A stretch of DNA of 5,475 bases from Candidatus Aminicenantota bacterium (GTDB lineage: Bacteria; Acidobacteriota; Aminicenantia; Aminicenantales; Aminicenantaceae): the NCBI GenBank assembly GCA_030620655.1, contig JAUXEH010000224.1:1-5475 (forward strand), in the 5' to 3' direction. Numbering within the stretch: position 1 is the stretch's first letter; each line of letters starts with the position of its first letter. The notes under the pieces were generated by a model. The model searched no databases, had not been told where the DNA came from, and was given only the letters and a program-made list of their open reading frames with translations. Below, one piece after another: positions 1 to 5,475 of the stretch. Both the position numbers and the translations under genes were made by a program.

Positions 1-3000
1 GAGATCGTCGGTAATATCCTGGAGGGCTGTAAGGCCCACACTCTACGCGTCGGGATAACCGGCTGCGGGCGGGATGTATGCCGCCCTCATCCTCATATAT
101 ACGTGTGCAACGAGCTGGTCGCCCTGGCCATCGGCGGGCGCCATGAATCCCCGGAGGCCCGATCCATCATCGAGATCGGCGGGCAGACCTCCTCCTGGCT
201 GAGTATCGATCCTCTGTCATCCTCTCGGGAATCGGCCGAGATCCGGGACTTTTCTTTGAACACGCGCTGTGCGGCCGGCTCCGGGGCTTTTCTGGAACAG
301 CAGGCCGCTCGGCTGAAGATGACCATCACAGAGTTCGCGGAATGTGCAGACGCCGCGCAAAAAGGCGCCACCATCGCCGGACGATGCAGCGTGTTCGCCA
401 AAAGCGACATGATCCATCTACAGCAGAAAGGAACTCCCCTGGAAGAGATCGCATACGGCCTGTGCCAGGCGCTGGCCCGAAATTATGTGGCCACCATCCT
501 CAAAGGACGTGAAAGCCTGCTCCCGGTCCTGCTCACAGGAGGCGGGTTTCAGAACAGGGGTTTGGTCCGGGCCTTCCGGGAAGTCCTTTCGCTGCAGGAC
601 GGCACCTTCGTCCTTTCGCAGGGTCCCTCCTACACCTCCGCCCTGGGTGCGGCCCTGGCCGCCACCCAAGCCCCGCACACACTCACCGGGGACGAGATCC
701 ATGCCTGGGTGAGCGGGACGGTGTCCGGGGAGCGCAGGGTCAGCTGTTTCCTGCCCCCCCTGGGGGATGCTGCCCCGCCTCCGCCTGAAGAGCCTGAACC
801 GGAAGAGGGTGAGTTTGTCCGAGGATACCTGGGTGTGGACGTGGGTTCGGTCAGCACCAACCTGGCTCTCGTCGACGGCGAAGGGCGGGTCAAGGCCGGA
901 GTGTATCTCCCGACCAGGGGAAGGCCGCTCGAGGTCATCCGGGAGGGATGTGAACAGCTCTTCGCCATATGCTCCGGAGGACTGGAGATCCTGGGCATCG
1001 GCACCACCGGCAGCGGCCGTCATCTGGCGGGAGAGTATCTGGAAGCGGACGAGGTCCGGAACGAGATCACCTGCCAGCTCGCGGGCACGCTCCCCTATTT
1101 CCCGGAAGCGGACACGATCTTCGAGATCGGGGGTCAGGATTCCAAGTTCATCAAGCTGCAGGACGGCAGGATCCAGGATTTCGCCATGAACAAGATCTGC
1201 GCAGCGGGAACCGGTTCTTTCCTGGAGGAGCAGGCCGAGCTGCTGGACCTGGATATCCAGCGAGATTTTTCGCGCCTGGCCCACCAGTCCGGAGCCCCTT
1301 CCGACCTGGGGAGCCAATGCACGGTATTCATGGAATCTGAGCTGGTGAATGCCCTGAGCCGGGGGGAGAGCGTGTCGGATGTCACCGCCGGCCTGGCCTT
1401 TGCCATCGTGCGCAATTACCTGGAAAAAGTGGTGGCCGAGCGCCAGGTGGGAGACCACATCGTGTTCCAGGGTGGCGTGGCCTCCAACCCGGCGGTGGTC
1501 AACGCCTTCGCCCGCCTCCTGGAGCGACCGGTTCCGGTGCATCCTTACAACCGGATATCCGGAGCCATCGGAGCGGCCTTGATCACCCGTCGGACCGTCG
1601 AGCAGAAAGGGAAAGTGTCGCCGGACCTGGCCCAGCTGCAGGAGCGCATCCGACGCCCTTTCTTGGTTTCCAGCTTTCAGTGCCGGCACTGTGCCAACCG
1701 CTGTCAGGTCAACCGGATCGACCTGGGAAACAGACTGCTCTTCTTCGGCGATATCTGCGAGCGGTACACGGTCAAGCAAAGGGCTCGGCGGCCTGACATG
1801 GGTGCGGATGAGGCGCGGGACCGGGACATCACCGTCGATCTTTTCGAGGAGTGGCGGGCTGCGCTGCAGGAGTCGCTCCGCAATCCACCTGAACCCTCCC
1901 ACACCGTGGGAATCCCCAGTGCCTCGCTGCTCATGGGAGACATCCCCTTCTGGGCGGCTTTCTTCAACCACCTGGGCTGCAAGGTCCTCCTGTCTCCCCC
2001 GTCACACATGGATATCCTGAATTCGGGCCTGAAAAAGATCCCGGTCGAGACCTGCCTCCCGGTCAAACTGGCCTACGGCCATGTCCACTGGTTCGCCGAC
2101 CGGAAGGTGGATTTTGTGTTTATTCCTTCGTATGTGCATCACTCGAGCGAAGACGGCTATTGTGAACAGAACTGTCCCTATGCCGAACACATTCCCTGGA
2201 TGCTCCGATCCACTTCCGAGCTCTCCATCGAATCGCCCCAGGTAAACCTGGGATTCGGAGCCAGGGAATTCTTGCGGGCGATGTCGGAGACGCGGCGCCG
2301 ATTGGGCAAGACCAAGGACGAGTTTGCCCGGGCCCTGGACTTTGCCCATGAGCGGTTCAACGAATTCCGCAGGCGGATCCAGGTGCGGGGAAAAGAGGTT
2401 TTGGAACAGTTCCGCCGCAGCGGACGCGACGTCTGGGTGATCACCGGAAAGCCGTACAATGTGCATGACCCCTTCGTGAATCTCAACCTGGCCCTCCATC
2501 TGAAGCGGATGGATGTCTGTGTCGTCCCTCAGGATTACATCCCCGAAGATATCCCGGACTCGACCTCCGGCCCGGGCCTTCCTCCCTGGCGGCACAATCA
2601 GCGGATGATCGCCATCTCCCATTGGTGCTGCGGGCAGGCGAGGACCTATCCCCTGGTCATTTCCAACTTCGGATGCGGCCCCGATGCCTTCACTCAGAAA
2701 CACATCAGCCGGATCCTGCGCAGCACGCCTCATCTGTGGCTGGAATTCGACGAGCACCGGGCTGAGGCGGGGCTCATCACACGGCTGGAGGCGTTCTATG
2801 ATGAGATTAGCGATAACGTCGCTCCTCCTATGGAGCCTCCTTCGGCGCCCGATGGTATAACTCAGAAATCTCCGCTGGAGCTCAGGACTCACAAGTTCGT
2901 CCTGCCCTATTTCACTGACCATGTGGTTGCTTTTGCCGGGGCGATGAGGGCAATGGGCATTGAGGCAGAGATCCTGCCGCTGCCGGACGCGGAAACCCTG

Positions 3001-4059
3001 GCATGCGGGGCCCAACACTGCTCAGGCAAGGAATGCCATGCCTACTCCATCATGGCGGGAGATCTGGTCAAGTATTCCCATGCGAAGCGGGAGGGCGATG
3101 AAGTCTTTTATTTCCCGGGGACGCAGTTTGTCTGTCTGCTGTCCCAATATGAGGCCGGGTTGAGCCTGCTCCTGAATGACATCGGAATCCGGGACCTTCA
3201 AGTCAAGGCCCCACCCATGAGCTTCATGCTCGAGCTTCTGGGCATGCCGGGGCTCATGCTTCTCTGGGGGGGGATGACGGCCGTCGATCTGCTGGTCAAG
3301 GCGGCCGCGGAGAAAAGACCCTATGAGAAAACACCAGGGGAAACAGACCGCGTCCATGGCCTGAATCTGATGGACATCGAAGGGGCACTGGAGGAACGTG
3401 CCTTGAGTGACGCCCTGTCCCGGTGTGTCGAGCGCCTGGAGTCCATCACGGTGACGGATGAGAGGCGTCCCCTTATCGGGATCGCCGGGGACATCTACAC
3501 GAGACAGAATCCCGTGGCGAACAACCATCTCTTTCACAAGCTGGAAGCCTTGGGATGCGAGGTCTGGCCGGCGCCCTTCCTGGTCGACAGCACCGATTTC
3601 GGCCTCCGCCGCAGCATGGAGCGCAAGCAGTCCCAGGGAAAATGGCGGGAATCAGCGGTGCTGCGTTTGCTCAACCTGCGTAAGGACCTGGAGTCACGCA
3701 GGATCCGGCGCCGGCTGGCACGCACGGCCGCCCGCCTGGCGGAACCGGGTTATAAGGAAAACCTCGCGCTCTCAGGCCCCTACATCGGAGAGTCCAACAA
3801 CGACCTGCTGCTGCTGAACATCGCTAAGATGGTGGATTTCGCCCGCAGGGGCGCGGACGGGATCATAAACGCCATCTCCCTGAACTGCATGCTGGGCACG
3901 GCTTCCGCCGCGATCGCGGGCCGCGTGCGCAAGGATTTCGACGGACTCCCCATCGCCACGATCGCCTTCAGCGGCACGGACAGCCCAGTGGAAGACAGCC
4001 AGCTGGAGGCATTCGTTTATCAGGTCCGGCAGCGGGCCCCAGGGAAATCAGGGGCTTGA
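1..4059 (+). CDS. Fused acyl-CoA dehydratase activase-like protein: two BcrAD/BadFG ATPase modules plus DUF2229 and HGD-D-like regions (5' partial)
   Basis: The frame is open from base 1, so the start lies upstream; the GTG at 103 falls inside the first module and is not the start. Comparison of the modules suggests about 40-60 residues are missing. Residues are numbered from base 1. Module 1 (1-240) has TGCGR (20-24), EIGGQT (58-63), RCAAGSG with Cys90, and GRCSVF with Cys129. A Pro/Glu linker follows (252-270). Module 2 (275-535) has DVGSVST (280-286), TGSGR (336-340), EIGGQD ending at Asp380, ICAAGTG with Cys400, and SQCTVF with Cys440. The DUF2229-like part (550-930) has Cys561, 564, 568 and 586, FGCGPDAF (Cys892) and DEH (917-919). 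The C-terminal part (965-1345) has Cys1002, 1007, 1012, 1045 and 1296 and a GDIY motif near 1163. In this family the activase hydrolyses ATP to push an electron from a subunit-bridging [4Fe-4S] cluster into a dehydratase or benzoyl-CoA-reductase-type acceptor. Substrate and partner are unknown. The family call is firm; electron transfer is inferred. Confidence 0.93.
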   Translation, partial: EIVGNILEGCKAHTLRVGITGCGRDVCRPHPHIYVCNELVALAIGGRHESPEARSIIEIGGQTSSWLSIDPLSSSRESAEIRDFSLNTRCAAGSGAFLEQQAARLKMTITEFAECADAAQKGATIAGRCSVFAKSDMIHLQQKGTPLEEIAYGLCQALARNYVATILKGRESLLPVLLTGGGFQNRGLVRAFREVLSLQDGTFVLSQGPSYTSALGAALAATQAPHTLTGDEIHAWVSGTVSGERRVSCFLPPLGDAAPPPPEEPEPEEGEFVRGYLGVDVGSVSTNLALVDGEGRVKAGVYLPTRGRPLEVIREGCEQLFAICSGGLEILGIGTTGSGRHLAGEYLEADEVRNEITCQLAGTLPYFPEADTIFEIGGQDSKFIKLQDGRIQDFAMNKICAAGTGSFLEEQAELLDLDIQRDFSRLAHQSGAPSDLGSQCTVFMESELVNALSRGESVSDVTAGLAFAIVRNYLEKVVAERQVGDHIVFQGGVASNPAVVNAFARLLERPVPVHPYNRISGAIGAALITRRTVEQKGKVSPDLAQLQERIRRPFLVSSFQCRHCANRCQVNRIDLGNRLLFFGDICERYTVKQRARRPDMGADEARDRDITVDLFEEWRAALQESLRNPPEPSHTVGIPSASLLMGDIPFWAAFFNHLGCKVLLSPPSHMDILNSGLKKIPVETCLPVKLAYGHVHWFADRKVDFVFIPSYVHHSSEDGYCEQNCPYAEHIPWMLRSTSELSIESPQVNLGFGAREFLRAMSETRRRLGKTKDEFARALDFAHERFNEFRRRIQVRGKEVLEQFRRSGRDVWVITGKPYNVHDPFVNLNLALHLKRMDVCVVPQDYIPEDIPDSTSGPGLPPWRHNQRMIAISHWCCGQARTYPLVISNFGCGPDAFTQKHISRILRSTPHLWLEFDEHRAEAGLITRLEAFYDEISDNVAPPMEPPSAPDGITQKSPLELRTHKFVLPYFTDHVVAFAGAMRAMGIEAEILPLPDAETLACGAQHCSGKECHAYSIMAGDLVKYSHAKREGDEVFYFPGTQFVCLLSQYEAGLSLLLNDIGIRDLQVKAPPMSFMLELLGMPGLMLLWGGMTAVDLLVKAAAEKRPYEKTPGETDRVHGLNLMDIEGALEERALSDALSRCVERLESITVTDERRPLIGIAGDIYTRQNPVANNHLFHKLEALGCEVWPAPFLVDSTDFGLRRSMERKQSQGKWRESAVLRLLNLRKDLESRRIRRRLARTAARLAEPGYKENLALSGPYIGESNNDLLLLNIAKMVDFARRGADGIINAISLNCMLGTASAAIAGRVRKDFDGLPIATIAFSGTDSPVEDSQLEAFVYQVRQRAPGKSGA

Positions 4060-4098
4060 GATTTGACCTGAACCTGGGTGGAAATCCCTCAGACCAGC
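4060..4098. other. Short convergent intergenic gap without a clear terminator
   Basis: These 39 bases separate the stop codons of two convergent genes (TGA at 4057-4059; TAG on the minus strand at 4099-4101). I see no strong GC-rich hairpin followed by a T-run on either strand. The only structures are a 4-bp CTGG/CCAG pairing (4074-4077 with 4094-4097) and a 6-bp ACCTGG/CCAGGT pairing (4072-4077 with 4108-4113) across a 30-base loop. The second reaches into the end of the minus-strand gene. Neither is convincing as an intrinsic terminator. Confidence 0.7.
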
Positions 4099-5223
4099 CT
4101 AGATAGTCCAGGTGACCCGGTAGCGCTTCACATACTGAAAGCCGTCTTCGTCCTCTTCGATGAGATAGAGCTTCTTGTTTTCCCAGGCCTGCGGCTTGGC
4201 GGGGAGTGGTATTTTCGCTATGAATCTTCCTTCAGGATCAAAAACATCATACAAATAGCTCTTCCCATCCGGAGTTTTTTCGAACGTTCTCGAGAAGATC
4301 CTCCCCTCCTCGTCCAGGCTCAAGTCACCGAAGGCCCAATGAAACTCGGGCCACTCCAGCTTGATCCCACCCGGCACAGTTGTGCCCCCGAATAAAAACT
4401 TCAGCCTATCCTGTTTGTCCTCTTCGGTGATAGCGACCGGGCGAAATTCCTTTGTGATCTTCCTCATGAGTCTGCCCTCGGAATCCAGGACCTGCAGCTC
4501 GTATCGGGTGGAGAATCCCCAGACTATGTTGTCATCCTGGGTGACCTGCCAGAAAAACTCGGGAAAGAAAGCCTTCATGACCGGCATTTCAAACAATTCC
4601 AGGTTGTGGATCGTATATATGGCCTCAAGTTGGGAATCGAATTTGCTCAATTCGCGCCTGAAACTCGTTCCCGGGATAGAATAATCCGCGACAATGTTGT
4701 TCTTTGAATCGACCAGCGGTTTAGAAAGGGTCCGCCACTTTGCGGTCGACACATCCCTCAAGAACTCCCCCTCGAGGGAATAAAAAAGAATGAGATCTCC
4801 CTGCAGATCGCGGACCATGATCTCCGATTGCGGCGTGACCTGGATCGAGCTCGGATTCTGCGTCTCCCCCGGGCCCTGCCCTTTGCGTCCGATGGAATTC
4901 AGGAAGTTTCCCTGGCCGTCGAAGACCTGAATGTGGCATTCCTTAGCATCGAGGACAAAGATCCTGCCGCCTTCACTCACAGCCACTCCGCTCACGTCTG
5001 CGAACATCGTCTCGGCAGCACCTTCCACAGCCCCAATCGTCAGCTCCTCCTCCAGCTTGACCACCTCCATCCCGTAGATCGGCTCCAAGGGATTCCTCAC
5101 GACCACAATCCCATCTATCTCCTCGATCGTGCCCTGCCATTCCGCAGTTGGTCCATCACATGCGGCGATAAATGAGATAAGCGATATGATTGTCGTTGCA
5201 AATAGTGCCCGGACCCTGATCAT
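4099..5223 (-). CDS. Six-bladed beta-propeller (NHL-like) lipoprotein
   Basis: This 374-residue protein starts with a lipoprotein signal peptide: Arg3 and Arg5, a hydrophobic stretch (6-21), and lipobox IAAC with Cys22 as the predicted lipidated residue. A conserved-looking entry segment (EEIDGIVVVRNPLEP, 34-48) precedes repeated propeller units. Each unit has a GRIFVLD-like strand followed by a turn of the VFDGQGNFL type. Units are visible near 77-113, 124-158, 165-205, 223-262, 300-345 and 345-370, and GRKGQGPGE follows the first. Six units match the '6-bladed beta-propeller' (NHL-related) families. I see no catalytic motif; such propellers usually serve in binding or as scaffolds, so the ligand is unknown. 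The ATG at 5223 is chosen because it gives a complete signal peptide and has GGAGG six bases upstream. The gene appears less GC-rich than its convergent neighbour and stands alone here. Fold and export are well supported; role is not. Confidence 0.9.
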   Translation of the reverse strand: MIRVRALFATTIISLISFIAACDGPTAEWQGTIEEIDGIVVVRNPLEPIYGMEVVKLEEELTIGAVEGAAETMFADVSGVAVSEGGRIFVLDAKECHIQVFDGQGNFLNSIGRKGQGPGETQNPSSIQVTPQSEIMVRDLQGDLILFYSLEGEFLRDVSTAKWRTLSKPLVDSKNNIVADYSIPGTSFRRELSKFDSQLEAIYTIHNLELFEMPVMKAFFPEFFWQVTQDDNIVWGFSTRYELQVLDSEGRLMRKITKEFRPVAITEEDKQDRLKFLFGGTTVPGGIKLEWPEFHWAFGDLSLDEEGRIFSRTFEKTPDGKSYLYDVFDPEGRFIAKIPLPAKPQAWENKKLYLIEEDEDGFQYVKRYRVTWTI

Positions 5224-5229
5224 TTCATG

Positions 5230-5234
5230 CCTCC
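5230..5234 (-). promoter_or_regulatory. Shine-Dalgarno sequence of the propeller lipoprotein gene
   Basis: GGAGG on the minus strand lies six bases before the ATG at 5223-5221, near-ideal spacing. It decides the start. Two upstream ATGs (5236-5234 and 5228-5226) are out of frame with the gene and open only tiny frames of two or three codons. Confidence 0.8.
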
Positions 5235-5249
5235 ATCGAACTACGCGAA

Positions 5250-5269
5250 CAGGGAATCCAGTCTCCCTG
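5250..5269 (-). other. Small hairpin in the leader of the lipoprotein gene
   Basis: CAGGGA (5250-5255) pairs perfectly with TCCCTG (5264-5269), leaving an 8-base loop. It lies 26 bases upstream of the ATG, before the Shine-Dalgarno sequence, so it would sit in the 5' untranslated RNA. No T-run follows, so it is not a terminator. It may affect translation or be chance. Nearby, CCGATC occurs twice, 12 bases apart (5276-5281 and 5288-5293). Confidence 0.25.
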
Positions 5270-5308
5270 ACAGGTCCGATCCATGAACCGATCGCGTGCT
5301 AAGAGCTA

Positions 5309-5337
5309 GTACTATCACGCCCTCTTTGCAAAGGCAA
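5309..5337 (-). promoter_or_regulatory. Weak candidate sigma70-like promoter for the lipoprotein gene
   Basis: On the minus strand, TTGCCT (5337-5332) and TAGTAC (5314-5309) are separated by 17 bases, and a TG dinucleotide sits one base before the -10 box (extended -10 layout). The -35 matches consensus at 4 of 6 positions, the -10 at only 3 of 6. It would give a leader of roughly 75-80 bases. The promoter consensus of this organism is unknown, so this is only the best candidate in the 119-base upstream region. Confidence 0.2.
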
Positions 5338-5342
5338 GAAGT

Positions 5343-5377
5343 GAACTATGTCAGTCATTGAACCATGTCAGTCATTG
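5343..5377. repeat. 17-bp tandem duplication at the left end of the palindromic repeat
   Basis: GAACTATGTCAGTCATTG (5343-5360) is followed at a period of 17 bases by GAACCATGTCAGTCATTG (5360-5377), matching at 17 of 18 positions. Each copy ends in GTCATTG, which is the outer end of the adjoining inverted-repeat element. The left terminus of that element is therefore present twice. Confidence 0.85.
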
Positions 5378-5435
5378 CGAGCGAACGGAGTGAGCGCGGC
5401 AATCTTAGAGATCACTTCGCTGCGCTCGTGATGAC
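5371..5435. repeat. Dispersed palindromic repeat element (REP/MITE-like)
   Basis: An imperfect inverted repeat pairs a left arm of about 24 bases (5371-5394, starting GTCATTGCGAGCG) with a right arm (5412-5435, ending CGCTCGTGATGAC). The arms match at roughly 19 of 24 positions with one gap. Near the centre, ATCT (5402-5405) and AGAT (5409-5412) flank TAG. The wording GTCATTGCGAGCG...GGCAATCT is familiar to me from intergenic repeats scattered through many environmental bacterial genomes. No transposase or coding capacity is present, so it would be non-autonomous or a structural RNA/DNA hairpin. Copy number elsewhere in the genome cannot be seen from this window. Confidence 0.75.
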
Positions 5436-5456
5436 AGACACTGCGCTCGTGATGAC
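5420..5456. repeat. Duplicated right end of the palindromic repeat (21-bp period)
   Basis: CTGCGCTCGTGATGAC occurs exactly at 5420-5435 and again at 5441-5456, with AGACA between the copies (period 21 bases). The unit is the right terminus of the inverted-repeat element. An 8-base perfect palindrome GGGCGCCC (5457-5464) follows directly, and the window ends at 5475, so the element or a second one may continue beyond the edge. Confidence 0.85.
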
Positions 5457-5475
5457 GGGCGCCCTGCCCGGATTA

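Noticed and set aside
418..3537. Long open frames on the minus strand opposite the large gene (418-1971, 2002-3018, 3022-3537)
   Set aside because: All three share the codon register of the plus-strand gene, so their stops arise only opposite TTA, CTA or TCA codons, which are rare in GC-rich genes. Their translations show no recognisable domain, whereas the plus strand is full of family motifs.
4078..5175. Plus-strand open frames opposite the lipoprotein gene (4078-4395, 4361-4684, 4828-5175)
   Set aside because: They lack recognisable motifs and overlap a minus-strand gene with a signal peptide, lipobox, Shine-Dalgarno sequence and propeller repeats.
5220..5236. Two tiny upstream frames before the lipoprotein start (ATG-GAG-GCA-TGA and ATG-AAA-TGA, the latter overlapping the start as ATGA)
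   Set aside because: They are only two or three codons long and the first overlaps the Shine-Dalgarno sequence itself. Chance is the simpler explanation than translational coupling.
5307..5333. Short perfect palindromes TAGTACTA (5307-5314) and CTTTGCAAAG (5324-5333) as operator sites
   Set aside because: Each is only 8-10 bases and single; no regulator gene or repeated site supports an operator.
5371..5456. Possible CRISPR array from the repeated units near the right edge
   Set aside because: The repeats are 16-18 bases, each present only twice, with different periods and no true spacers. They are ends of one inverted repeat.

Overview
The window suggests an anaerobic, GC-rich bacterium, possibly Candidatus Aminicenantes or a related Acidobacteriota-like lineage. 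The assignment is an inference from three things. One is a very large fused acyl-CoA dehydratase activase-type protein, a family typical of strict anaerobes. Another is a six-bladed beta-propeller lipoprotein of a style I recall as strongly expanded in Aminicenantes. The third is a dispersed palindromic repeat of a kind common in environmental bacterial genomes. No 16S or other marker gene is present, so the taxonomy stays soft.

Layout: bases 1-4059 (+) are one continuous reading frame, cut by the left window edge, with 1352 codons visible before the stop. It carries two tandem BadF/BadG/BcrA/BcrD-type ATPase modules, then a DUF2229-like region, then a C-terminal region resembling the 2-hydroxyacyl-CoA dehydratase D-component. 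A 39-base gap (4060-4098) separates it from a convergent gene on the minus strand (4099-5223), which encodes a 374-residue lipoprotein predicted to fold as a six-bladed propeller. Upstream of that gene (5224-5342) lie a good Shine-Dalgarno sequence, a small hairpin and a weak candidate promoter. From 5343 to the right edge there is a palindromic repeat element whose two ends are each partly duplicated.

The two genes converge and show no sign of working together. The large protein looks like a self-contained ATP-driven low-potential electron-transfer device: two activase modules that would hold Fe-S clusters, fused to cysteine-rich acceptor-like domains. Its physiological substrate cannot be read from this window. 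The lipoprotein is probably exported and membrane-anchored, with unknown function. The window looks mostly like ordinary chromosome; the most interesting points are the asymmetry between the two activase modules and the end-duplicated repeat element.
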